From positions 56,312 through 120,311 of the forward strand of contig NZ_JAMTCN010000018.1 in the NCBI RefSeq assembly GCF_024171865.1: a stretch of 64,000 bases of DNA. Reading direction: 5' to 3'. Made by a program: the position numbers and the translations under genes. This stretch comes from Prauserella aidingensis (lineage in GTDB: Bacteria > Actinomycetota > Actinomycetes > Mycobacteriales > Pseudonocardiaceae). Positions 38,793 to 46,652 of this stretch are shown here, in pieces. Below the pieces are notes generated by a model, which had not been told where the DNA came from, did not search any database, and saw nothing but the letters and a program-made list of their open reading frames with translations. Position 1 is the stretch's first letter, and every line of letters starts with the position of its first letter.

Positions 38793-39496
38793 CCTCCAAG
38801 CCACTCGCGCTGGTGTATCGCGGCCCTGCGAGCAGGCCCGCGGGATGCTCCGAAGCGGTCGCCGCGGTGCTGCGGCGCAACCACCACGGGTTCGACGTCC
38901 GCTACGTCGGACCTCGCGAGGCGCTGTCACTACGCGACGACGTGCTGGCCGCCGCCACGGTGTACGCCCAGCCGGGCGGCGGGACGCTGCGTCACGGCTA
39001 CCGCGTGATGAGACGGCACCGTGGGCGGATCCGCGCTTACGTCGGTGCAGGCGGGCACTACCTCGGGTTCTGCCTCGGGGGCTATCTCGCAGGCGCCACG
39101 CCGGGGTTCGCGTTGCTGCCCGGCGACACCGACCAGTACATCGCCACTCCGGGAGCGACGGTGACGACCTCGGGGGACACGATCGTCGACGTGCAGTGGG
39201 GTCACCGCACACGCGCGGTGTTCTTCCAGGACGGCCCGGTGTTCGAACTCGCCCCCACAGGGGACGGCGGGCATCGCGGCGTCACGATCCTCGCCCGCTA
39301 CCCCAACCGGCAGATCGCCGCGCTGGTGACGGATTTCGGTGCGGGCCGCGTCGGCGTCGTCGGCCCGCATCCGGAGGCACCGCCCGACTGGTACGCCGAC
39401 GCGGGCCTCGGCTGGCCCGGGAGCACGGCGACGGACCTGGCCGACGACCTGATCGACCGACTGCTGCACCGGCGCGTGACCGGAGGTGACGGGTGA
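38789..39496 (+). CDS. BPL_N-type (GATase1-like) protein
   Basis: A 235-residue protein with a class I amidotransferase-like fold related to the N-terminal domain of some biotin-protein ligases. The nucleophile-elbow-like segment is YVGAGGHYLGFCLGGYLAG, with Cys in GFCLGG, preceded by YAQPGGGTLRHGY. A late PHPEAPPDW could supply the His. No biotin ligase domain is present. Its ATG overlaps the NRPS stop (ATGA) and its stop overlaps the next start (GTGA), so it belongs to the same pathway. A hydrolase or amidotransferase acting on the polymer or its monomer is possible; this is inference. Confidence 0.8.
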   Translation: MTSKPLALVYRGPASRPAGCSEAVAAVLRRNHHGFDVRYVGPREALSLRDDVLAAATVYAQPGGGTLRHGYRVMRRHRGRIRAYVGAGGHYLGFCLGGYLAGATPGFALLPGDTDQYIATPGATVTTSGDTIVDVQWGHRTRAVFFQDGPVFELAPTGDGGHRGVTILARYPNRQIAALVTDFGAGRVGVVGPHPEAPPDWYADAGLGWPGSTATDLADDLIDRLLHRRVTGGDG

Positions 39497-40281
39497 ACAC
39501 GCATCTGCTGGTCTCGGACGCGGAGCACTTCCGCATCGACTACGAGATCAATCCCTACATGGACACCGGCAACCAGCCGGACGGTCGTGCGGCGGTCGCC
39601 GAGCACGACGCGATCGTCGAGGCCCATCGCAGCGCGGGCCGCACGGTGGAGCGGATGCCCTCGGCTGCCGAGTGCCCCGACATGGTGTTCACCGCGAACG
39701 CCGCGCTCGTGCGCCGCGGCCGTGCCGTGCTGGGGCGTCCGCCCACGGCACGCGCCAACGAGACGGACCACTACCGCCGATGGCTCGAAGGACGCGGCTT
39801 CGAGGTCCTCGAAGCGCCGTACGCCTTCAGCGGCCAGGGTGACGCGCTGCCGTGCGGCGACGTCCTGCTCGCCGGGTACGGCAGGCGGACCGACCGGCGG
39901 ATGCACGAGTTCCTGCACCGCAGCCTGGGTTACGACGTCGTGCCGATCCGCACGGTGGACGCGCGTTGGTACGACCTCGATCTCGCCGTCGCCGTCATCG
40001 GAAACCCGCACACGCTCGCGTGGTGCCCCGAGGCGCTGGACCGGCCGAGCCGGCAGCGCATCGTGCGACTGGGGCTCGAGCTCATCGAGGTGTCCCGGGA
40101 CGAGGCCGAGCACTTCGCGCTCAACCTCGTCAGCGACGGCGACACCGTCACCATGACGCGGGACGCGCCGCGGCTCGCCGCCACGCTCCGGGACCGCGGG
40201 CTCCGGGTCGTCGAGCTGCCGACCACGGAACTGGCCAAGGGCGGCGGCGGTATTCGCTGTACCGCGCTGACCCTCGGGTGA
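39493..40281 (+). CDS. Dimethylargininase/arginine deiminase-fold protein, catalytic His replaced
   Basis: A 262-residue guanidine-modifying-enzyme-fold protein. Family landmarks are MVFTANAALV, FSGQGDALPCGDVLLAGYGRR and the nucleophile segment GGGGIRCTALTL (Cys256). The usual catalytic His of the YHLDT motif (His162 in Pseudomonas DDAH) is Asp161 here (WYDLDLAV). Cys kept and His lost suggests altered chemistry, such as binding or a different hydrolysis, rather than standard citrulline formation. The start is GTG 39493, overlapping the previous stop by 4 nt. With the NRPS it may act on arginine-derived monomers or a guanidino-polymer. Confidence 0.82.
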   Translation: MNTHLLVSDAEHFRIDYEINPYMDTGNQPDGRAAVAEHDAIVEAHRSAGRTVERMPSAAECPDMVFTANAALVRRGRAVLGRPPTARANETDHYRRWLEGRGFEVLEAPYAFSGQGDALPCGDVLLAGYGRRTDRRMHEFLHRSLGYDVVPIRTVDARWYDLDLAVAVIGNPHTLAWCPEALDRPSRQRIVRLGLELIEVSRDEAEHFALNLVSDGDTVTMTRDAPRLAATLRDRGLRVVELPTTELAKGGGGIRCTALTLG

Positions 40282-40286
40282 GACTC

Positions 40287-41504
40287 ATGGGCATCCGAAC
40301 GCGCTCACCCGCCGCGGCGTCGTCGGGCACGACGTCGCGGCTCGTCGGGGTCGACGCGACCCGGGGTATCGCCGTGCTGGGCATGATGGCGGTGCACGCG
40401 CTGTACATCGCGGACAGCAGCGGGGATCCGGCCTGGTGGTACTCGATCGTGTCCGGCCGGTCCGCTGCGACCTTCGCCGTGCTGGCCGGTGTCGGCATCG
40501 CCTTCACCACGCGCCGGGAGCAGGTCTCCCGCGCGCGGTGGCGGCCGGTCACGGCGTCACTCGTCACGCGGGCTCTGGCGGTCGGCCTCCTGGGCCTGGC
40601 GCTCGGCTACACCGACAGCGACATCGCAGCGGTGATCCTGCCGTTCTACGCCGTGTTGTTCCTGTTCGCGATCCCGCTCGTGTTCCTGAGCACGCGGTCG
40701 CTGCTCGTCACCGGCGGCGTGGTGGTTGCGGTCGTTCCCGTGCTCAGCCACCTGTTCCGGGATGCGCTACCCGAGCCGAGCTACGCGAACCCCTCGTACG
40801 GCTACCTGGCAGGCGACCCGCTCGGCATGCTGTCCGAACTGGCGGTCACCGGCATCTATCCGGCTCTGCCCTGGGTGGCCTATCTGTGCGCCGGGCTCGT
40901 CATCGGCCGGCTGCGGTTGTCGTCGCTGCGGGTCGACGCGTGGCTGCTCGCCGGGGGTGCGGCACTCGCCGTGGCCGCCTCCGCGCTGTCGGCCCTGCTG
41001 CTCGGTCCGTTCGGCGGCCTCGTCCGGCTCGTCGCTGCGGACGGATCCGGCGTCGTCGAGAGCGTGCTGGAGTTCGGCGCCTCGGGCACGACACCCACGA
41101 CGAGCTGGTGGTGGCTGGCCGTGGACGCCCGGCACTCGAGCATGCCGCTGGACCTGCTGCACACCACCGGAACCGCGACGGCACTGCTCGGCGCGCTGCT
41201 GCTGCTCACGAACGCGTCAAGGCTGCGCGCCACCACCCGCGTGCTCGTCGCGCCACTAGCGGCCGTCGGCGCACTCACCCTGACCGTCTACTCGGCGCAC
41301 ATCGTCTTCCTGAACTCACCGCTCGACCGGTTCGGCGCTCTTACCGGATACCTGGTGCAGGTCGCCGTCGCCGTCGCCGTCGCCATGGCCTGGCGACGGT
41401 TCGTGGGCCGGGGCCCGCTCGAATGGGCGGTCACCTGGCTGGCGGGCCGGGCTAGCGCGATCGCGTCGAAAGACTGGGTTCGGCAGCGGCGTTCCTCCCC
41501 GTGA
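40287..41504 (+). CDS. HGSNAT/DUF418-type membrane acyltransferase
   Basis: A 405-residue polytopic protein with 10-11 helices. The N-terminus RLVGVDATRGIAVLGMMAVHALY matches the heparan-alpha-glucosaminide N-acetyltransferase catalytic family (related to DUF1624/DUF418), including the conserved His. Such enzymes move acetyl groups from cytosolic acetyl-CoA across the membrane to external amines or sugars. It starts 5 nt after the previous gene and ends the operon. It may acetylate a secreted polycation or anchor it to cell-wall sugars; this is inference. Its 3' end overlaps the convergent STAS gene by 53 nt. Confidence 0.82.
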   Translation: MGIRTRSPAAASSGTTSRLVGVDATRGIAVLGMMAVHALYIADSSGDPAWWYSIVSGRSAATFAVLAGVGIAFTTRREQVSRARWRPVTASLVTRALAVGLLGLALGYTDSDIAAVILPFYAVLFLFAIPLVFLSTRSLLVTGGVVVAVVPVLSHLFRDALPEPSYANPSYGYLAGDPLGMLSELAVTGIYPALPWVAYLCAGLVIGRLRLSSLRVDAWLLAGGAALAVAASALSALLLGPFGGLVRLVAADGSGVVESVLEFGASGTTPTTSWWWLAVDARHSSMPLDLLHTTGTATALLGALLLLTNASRLRATTRVLVAPLAAVGALTLTVYSAHIVFLNSPLDRFGALTGYLVQVAVAVAVAMAWRRFVGRGPLEWAVTWLAGRASAIASKDWVRQRRSSP

Positions 41505-41925
41505 GCGCCAGGCGGGCGGCGCTTGTGACGTCCGGTGCTGTAAGCAGGACGTTGTCCAGTGCGACCAGGCCGAGTACCCGTCGCAACGCGGCGCTCGGCG
41601 CGGCCAGGCGTAGCGATCCGCCCGTGGTTTCGGTGCGGCGGTGCAGCGTGACGAACAAGTCCAGCCCGGCGGCGCTGCAGAAGGTCATCCGTGCGACGTC
41701 CAGCACCACGTGATTGCCCGCCGTGAGGCCCGGCGAGAGCCCGTCGGCGAGCGAGGGCGTGGTCGCGAGGTCGAGTTCACCGTCGACGACCGCCACCACC
41801 AGGCGGCCGTGTGAACGGACGTCCCAGCGCAGCAACGGCATCCCGGCTGCGTCACCGGCGACGACGCGGGATGACTGCGGTGGATGTCCGCAAGTGAATC
41901 GGGTGAATGGAAACGATACGCACAT
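41452..41925 (-). CDS. STAS-domain protein (anti-sigma factor antagonist-like)
   Basis: A 157-residue protein. The STAS domain covers about 35-140: GRLVVAVVDGELDLATTPSLADGL, then VVLDVARMTFCSAAGLDLFVTLHRR, where the Ser in FCSAAGL is at the phosphorylatable position. Such proteins bind anti-sigma kinases and release stress sigma factors. I chose ATG 41925 because GAAGGG lies 6 nt upstream; a TTG at 41973 would lengthen it by 16. No anti-sigma or sigma gene is adjacent. Confidence 0.85.
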   Translation of the reverse strand: MCVSFPFTRFTCGHPPQSSRVVAGDAAGMPLLRWDVRSHGRLVVAVVDGELDLATTPSLADGLSPGLTAGNHVVLDVARMTFCSAAGLDLFVTLHRRTETTGGSLRLAAPSAALRRVLGLVALDNVLLTAPDVTSAARLALTGRNAAAEPSLSTRSR

Positions 41926-42087
41926 GCGGAACCCTTCGGGCAGATGGGTGCCACCGGGGTCCGGGGTGGACAAAGATCAAGTGCAGCAGTGCGATGACGA
42001 AAGTCGATCGTGCTGTGCACCCTAGGCGAATCTAACAGAATTTTCCGCTCGGCAACATCCGGTCCCGAGTTCGCCGGAATGCCAGGA

Positions 42088-42846
42088 CTACGGCCGGACG
42101 TGGCGCTGGTTCGCGGTGTCGGTGACGGTGATGTCGACCTCGCCCACGATGATCTCGCCCGCCACCTCGCCCAGGCGCCGACTTTGGCTACGGGCGTGAC
42201 GGCGCATCGCGGTGAACGCCTGGTCGGTGGTGACCCCATGGCGTTCGGCGAGGACACCCTTGGCCTGCTCGATGGTGACGCGGCTGTTCAATGCAGTCTG
42301 CAACTGCTCGGTCACCATCTCCTGGTGCCGCACGGCGCGTTCGGACAGCAGGCCGATGGTGGCCACGTCCACCAACGCCTTGCCCAGCCTCGCGTCGTTA
42401 TCGTCGAGACCGTTCGGATGAGTGCGGAACAGGTTCAGGGTGCCGATGACCTGCGTCCGCAGTTGCATCGGGATGGCGTGCACGCCGGCGAAGCCCAGTT
42501 CGGTGGCCATCGCCGTGAACCGCGGCCACCGCCCCGCCACCTGGCTCGCATCGGGGAGGGTGACGACCTGGCCGGTGCGGTAGCACTCCAGGCACGGTCC
42601 CTCTTCCTCCTGCAACTGAAATAGTTCCAGGAGCTGGGTCTCGCTCGTGGATGCGGCGACCAGGCGCAGTGAGCCGCGCTCGTCGGCCAGCAGCAGCCCC
42701 GCGGTCTCGGCGTCGAGCAGCTCCACACACCGCTCGGTGAGCGTGTGCAGGAACTCGACCGTGTCGAAGCCGGCGACCAAGGTGTCAGCCAGTTCGACGA
42801 ACGTGTCGGTCACTCGCTGTTCCCGCATTGTCATTCCCTCCACCAT
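42088..42846 (-). CDS. GAF-ANTAR regulatory protein
   Basis: A 252-residue protein with an N-terminal GAF domain (about 15-160: ERCVELLDAETAGLLLADERGSLRLVAAST..., GTLNLFR) and a C-terminal ANTAR RNA-binding domain (QTALNSRVTIEQAKGVLAERHGVTTDQAFTAMRRHARSQSRRLGEVAGEII). ANTAR proteins bind paired hairpins in mRNAs and prevent termination. Three Met starts lie close together; ATG 42846 has GGAGG 7 nt upstream and ATG 42828 has GGAGGG 7 nt upstream. It lies 45 nt after the second GAF-ANTAR gene. Confidence 0.9.
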   Translation of the reverse strand: MVEGMTMREQRVTDTFVELADTLVAGFDTVEFLHTLTERCVELLDAETAGLLLADERGSLRLVAASTSETQLLELFQLQEEEGPCLECYRTGQVVTLPDASQVAGRWPRFTAMATELGFAGVHAIPMQLRTQVIGTLNLFRTHPNGLDDNDARLGKALVDVATIGLLSERAVRHQEMVTEQLQTALNSRVTIEQAKGVLAERHGVTTDQAFTAMRRHARSQSRRLGEVAGEIIVGEVDITVTDTANQRHVRP

Positions 42847-42891
42847 ACGGCGTCCTCCGATGCAGTACACCCGGGTTGTCCTGCGCCGGGT

Positions 42892-43626
42892 TCATCCCGG
42901 CGCCTCGTCCGGTTCGGTTTCGGGCCGGAAACGGAGTCGGCGGGCCACCACATCAGCGGCGACCTCGTTCAGTGGGGTTTCACTGGTGAAGGCGTGGGCC
43001 CGCAGCCGCGCCAGCGCTTCGGCCACGCCAACCCCCAGTTGCACCGCGATCATGCCGGTCGCCTGATGCACCGCGTCCCGGCCACGCGCGGGTTCATCGG
43101 CCGGACGGTAGCCGAGCCGCCGGTCGACGCCGGAGGAGCTGTCCAGCAGCAGCTGCAACCCCAAATCGGCAAAGACCAGCACGTTCGCGAGGTCCTCGGT
43201 CGTCAACGGGCCCGTCTCGGCGCGGTGGAGTTCGAGTACGCCCAGCTGGATCGTGCCCGTGTGCAGGGGGAACGCGAACACGGCGGCCACGCCGCGTTCG
43301 CGGGCGGCCGTGGCGAACCCCGGCCAACGGGCGGTGGACGTGGCCAGGTCGGGGACCAGCATCGGCGAGCCGAACGTGAACGCTGCAAGCCCCGGGCCTT
43401 CGCCGAGGGTGACCTGCAGTTCCTCCAGTTCGGCCGCCAGTTCCCCCGAAGCGGCGACCGGGGTGTGCATGCCGTGTCCGGTCATCGCCGTCATGCTTAC
43501 CCCGTCGACCTGCAGTCGTGTCCGGGCAGCTCGGCACAACGCCGCGGGGGAGATCCGCCCGTCCCCTTCACCGTCGGCGGCGGCTGCGGCGACCCACGCG
43601 AACACTCGTGCCGTTCGCTCGCCCAT
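42892..43626 (-). CDS. Second GAF-ANTAR regulatory protein
   Basis: A 244-residue paralogue of the downstream protein. The GAF part includes LGEGPGLAAFTFGSPMLVPDLAT and GVAAVFAFPLHTGTIQLGVLELHRA. The ANTAR part includes HQATGMIAVQLGVGVAEALARLRAHAFTSETPLNEVAADVVARRLRF. It starts at ATG 43626, probably the first gene of a two-gene operon with 42088-42846. The tandem duplication of GAF-ANTAR genes is frequent in high-GC actinobacteria. Confidence 0.88.
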   Translation of the reverse strand: MGERTARVFAWVAAAAADGEGDGRISPAALCRAARTRLQVDGVSMTAMTGHGMHTPVAASGELAAELEELQVTLGEGPGLAAFTFGSPMLVPDLATSTARWPGFATAARERGVAAVFAFPLHTGTIQLGVLELHRAETGPLTTEDLANVLVFADLGLQLLLDSSSGVDRRLGYRPADEPARGRDAVHQATGMIAVQLGVGVAEALARLRAHAFTSETPLNEVAADVVARRLRFRPETEPDEAPG

Positions 43627-43740
43627 CCATCCATCCTGCCCGCATCCGTGACGGCACTGACGGCGCCCCACGGTGTTTGTACCCCACCTGTGGGCCGACG
43701 GCACGATCGAAGGGTCTCTCAGAGGTCGTCACGAGACCGC

Positions 43741-43769
43741 TTGACACATTCTTCGAACTGATGTTCTAT
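43741..43769 (+). promoter_or_regulatory. Promoter of the imuA'-imuB-dnaE2 cassette with embedded LexA box
   Basis: TTGACA (43741-43746), 17 bases, then TTCTAT (43764-43769). The box TCGAAC-TGAT-GTTCTA (43753-43768) lies across spacer and -10, matching TCGAAC-N4-GTTCGA at 11 of 12 positions. LexA bound here would block RNA polymerase, giving damage-dependent expression. Confidence 0.85.
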
Positions 43770-43777
43770 GACGGGTG

Positions 43778-43792
43778 TCGAACAGTGTTCGA
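43778..43792 (+). promoter_or_regulatory. Second LexA-like palindrome with shortened spacer
   Basis: TCGAAC-AGT-GTTCGA is a perfect inverted repeat of the LexA half-sites but with a 3-nt instead of a 4-nt spacer. It lies just after the predicted transcription start. It could be a weak or cooperative site, or non-functional. Confidence 0.4.
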
Positions 43793-43954
43793 GTGAGGCG
43801 GATCGACAGGGTCGAGGCCGTCAATACGAGCACCGACATCGGCCGAAGCCGCCTTCCCCGCGGCTGAGTGACATCAGACGACAGACATGTATCGGTGCGT
43901 ACGCCCCTCTGTGGGCCTACGGCGGATCCCTGTGTGCAAGGGGAGGTGAGGGCG

Positions 43955-44794
43955 ATGACCGTGCCCGCGGTGGTGGACACGGAGGGGGAGTCGTCGGAAG
44001 AACCTGCGGCGCAGGGGATGCCGGGTCCCTCGAGCGGAGGGAGCGTCGCCGACACCGTGGCGCGGCTGGCGTCGTTGCCGGGTGTGGGCACGGCGGGGGA
44101 CATCGCCTCGGCGCAGTGGCCGGCCTCGCCCGCGGAATCACCGGAGCCAGAGGGCTCCGGGGCGGCGGGCATCGACGACAGGGTGCTGCCCGTGGCTCCC
44201 GCGCTGGCGGAGCTGGTGCCGTGGGGCGGACTGCGCCGTGGCAGCACGGTCTCGATCGGCGGGTCGACGTCGTTGCTGCTGGCGTTCCTGGCGGAGGCGA
44301 CCGCCCGCGGATCGTGGGCGGCGGTCGTCGGAATGCCGGAACTCGGTGTGGTCGCCGCGCGCGAACTCGGGGTGGCGGTGCACCGGCTCGCGCTGATCCC
44401 CCGGCCCGGTGCGGAACTTCCTCAGGTGACGGCGGCTCTGCTGGACGGGATCGACCTGGTGGTCGTTCCCGCGGGAGGGGCGGGCGGAACCCGTGATCCG
44501 AACCTCGCCCGGCGATTGTCGGCACGGGCGAGGAACCGCGGTGCGGTGTTGCTGACGGCCGGTTCGTGGCCGGGGACGGAGGTCGAACTGCGTTGCGCGA
44601 CGGTGGGCTGGTCCGGAGTCGACGACGGCTACGGACACCTCGCGCAGCGAGAGGTGCTCGTCGACACGGCGGGCAGGCGCGGCGCGGCGCGGTCGACCCG
44701 CACCCGACTGCTGTTACCGGGACCGGACGGAACGATCGCGCGGGCCGACCCCGCCGGAACGCACTCACCGCTGAGGGAAGTGCGGGCAGGATGA
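43955..44794 (+). CDS. imuA': ImuA' mutasome accessory protein
   Basis: A 279-residue RecA-fold protein of the SOS mutasome that bridges ImuB and other partners during translesion synthesis. The core starts LAELVPWGGLRRGSTVSIGGSTSLLLAFLAEA, where the P-loop lacks the Lys (GGSTSLLL), as expected for ImuA' proteins. The ATG at 43955 follows GGGAGGTGAGG. An upstream in-frame ATG at 43868 would add 29 unlikely residues. It overlaps imuB by ATGA. Confidence 0.9.
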   Translation: MTVPAVVDTEGESSEEPAAQGMPGPSSGGSVADTVARLASLPGVGTAGDIASAQWPASPAESPEPEGSGAAGIDDRVLPVAPALAELVPWGGLRRGSTVSIGGSTSLLLAFLAEATARGSWAAVVGMPELGVVAARELGVAVHRLALIPRPGAELPQVTAALLDGIDLVVVPAGGAGGTRDPNLARRLSARARNRGAVLLTAGSWPGTEVELRCATVGWSGVDDGYGHLAQREVLVDTAGRRGAARSTRTRLLLPGPDGTIARADPAGTHSPLREVRAG

Positions 44795-46479
44795 ACACCG
44801 TCCCGACGAATCGGGCGCCGGAATCCCGGCGGCCGTCTCAGGAGGTGCCTCGCGGGGCGTCGTCTCGGGGGTCGTCGTCTCGGGGGTCACAGCCGCCGCG
44901 GCTGTTGGTGCTGTGGTGTCCGGACTGGCCGGTGGCGGCGGCCGCTGCGGAGGCGGGACTGCCGGTGACGGAACCGGCCGCCGTGCTGGCCGCGAACCGG
45001 GTCGTGGCGTGCTCGGCCGTGGCGCGCGCGGCGGGGATCCGGCGTGGCATGCGGCGCCGTGAGGCGCAGTACCGGTGCCCCGAACTGGCCGTGTTCGCCG
45101 AGGACGACGATCGCGACGCCCGCCTGTTCGAAACCGTGGCGACGGCGGTGGAGGAACTGATCGTCGGGGTGGAGGTCGTGCGCCCCGGTGTGGTGGCCGT
45201 GCCGGTCGCCGGGGCGTCGCGCTACTTCGGCGGCGAACGCCCGCTGCTGGAACGGCTCGTCGACCACGTGTCGGTGCGGACCGGCGTCGAATGTCAGGTG
45301 GGTGTCTCCGAAGGACTGTTCGCGGCGACCCTGGCCGCTCACCGGGCACGGCCGGTGCCCGCGGGCACGGCGGCGGAGTTCCTGGCCCCGCTCGGGGTGC
45401 AGGAGCTCGACCGGCCCGGCAGCGGCCGTGGGGAACTGGTGGACCTGTTGCGGCGCATCGGAATCCGCACGCTCGGCGCGTTCGCGCAGTTGTCGGAGCG
45501 GGACGTGCTCGCCCGGTTCGGTGCCGACGGAGTACTGGCGCACCGGTTGGCGAGCGGCCGGGACGAACGTCCCCCCGGCAGGCGCTGTCCGGCCCCGGAC
45601 CTCGCCGTGACGGAAACGTGCGATCCGCCGCTCGAACGGGTCGACGCCGCCGCGTTCCTCGCCCGCACCTTGGCGAACCGGTTCCACGAAGGGCTGGCCG
45701 CCCGCGGCCTCGCCTGCACCCGGCTGGGCATCCACGCCACGACCGAACACGGCGAGGAACTCGGCCGCAGCTGGCGTTGCGCGGAACCGCTCACCCCGGA
45801 CGGCATCGCGGACCGGGTGCGGTGGCAGTTTGAAGGCTGGCTGACCCGTGGCCGGGGGCGCACCCCGACGTCCGGTGTGACCGTGCTCCGGCTCGAACCG
45901 GAGGAGACCGTCGAGGGCAGCGCGCTGCAACTCGGCCTGTGGGCAGGCGGGTCCGGTGCCGAACACACGCCGGAAGCGGACAAGGCGGCCCGCGCCCTGG
46001 TCCACGTCCAGGGGCTGATCGGCCCCGAAGGGGTCTGCACCGCCGTGTTCGACGGCGGCCGCAGCCCCGCCGACCAGGTGCGGCTCGTGCCGTGGGGAGA
46101 TCGTCGCACCCCGGCGGAGGGGCACGACGCTCCGTGGCCGGAACGGCTGCCGGGGCCCTCGCCGGCGACCGTGTTCGACGAGCCGCAACCCGTCGTGGTC
46201 GCCGGGGAGGACGGACGGCAGCTCGACGTCACCGACCGGCACCGGCTCACCGCACGGCCGTGGACCGTCGAGCTCGGTGACGGCGGACCGCGACGGGTCC
46301 GGAACTGGGCGGGCCCGTGGCCGGTCACGGCGCGCTGGTGGGTGCCCGGTGACCGGGGCCGCTGTGTCCGGTTGCAGGTCGTACTCGACTCCGGCGACGG
46401 CGGGCAGCCGCTCGCGGCGTTGTTGCGGTGGCAGGAGCAACGAGATCCGAAGTGGACAGTGGAAGGGGTGTACGACTGA
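44791..46479 (+). CDS. imuB: ImuB, catalytically inactive Y-family polymerase homologue
   Basis: A 562-residue protein that loads DnaE2 at lesions through the beta clamp. The Y-family fold begins RLLVLWCPDWPVAAAAAEAGLP, while the acidic active-site set of real Y polymerases is absent, as in known ImuB. The clamp-binding motif QLGLWA (about residue 380) corresponds to QLPLWG of M. tuberculosis ImuB. It starts at ATG 44791, overlapping imuA', and its stop overlaps the start of a small ORF by one base. Confidence 0.95.
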   Translation: MNTVPTNRAPESRRPSQEVPRGASSRGSSSRGSQPPRLLVLWCPDWPVAAAAAEAGLPVTEPAAVLAANRVVACSAVARAAGIRRGMRRREAQYRCPELAVFAEDDDRDARLFETVATAVEELIVGVEVVRPGVVAVPVAGASRYFGGERPLLERLVDHVSVRTGVECQVGVSEGLFAATLAAHRARPVPAGTAAEFLAPLGVQELDRPGSGRGELVDLLRRIGIRTLGAFAQLSERDVLARFGADGVLAHRLASGRDERPPGRRCPAPDLAVTETCDPPLERVDAAAFLARTLANRFHEGLAARGLACTRLGIHATTEHGEELGRSWRCAEPLTPDGIADRVRWQFEGWLTRGRGRTPTSGVTVLRLEPEETVEGSALQLGLWAGGSGAEHTPEADKAARALVHVQGLIGPEGVCTAVFDGGRSPADQVRLVPWGDRRTPAEGHDAPWPERLPGPSPATVFDEPQPVVVAGEDGRQLDVTDRHRLTARPWTVELGDGGPRRVRNWAGPWPVTARWWVPGDRGRCVRLQVVLDSGDGGQPLAALLRWQEQRDPKWTVEGVYD

Positions 46480-46649
46480 TGTACGACGAGTCGTTGCGGG
46501 GCGCCGCCGACGGATTTCCCGGTGGGCAGCATCCGGACCCGACGTTCCGGCAGGTTCCGGAGTTTCCGGCGGATCCCGAGCTGCCGGCGTGGCAACTGAT
46601 CCCCGAACCGATGATCCCCGAACCGAGACGGTCCCCGGAAGGCGACTGA
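46479..46649 (+). CDS. 56-residue protein between imuB and dnaE2
   Basis: It starts at ATG 46479 sharing one base with the imuB stop (TGATG) and ends 3 nt before dnaE2, so it is locked into the translationally coupled cassette. The sequence begins MYDESLRGAADGFPGGQHPD and is rich in Pro and Glu, with PAWQLIPEPMIPEPRR near the end. No domain is recognised. It could be a mutasome microprotein or a coupling spacer. Confidence 0.6.
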   Translation: MYDESLRGAADGFPGGQHPDPTFRQVPEFPADPELPAWQLIPEPMIPEPRRSPEGD

Positions 46650-46652
46650 ACC

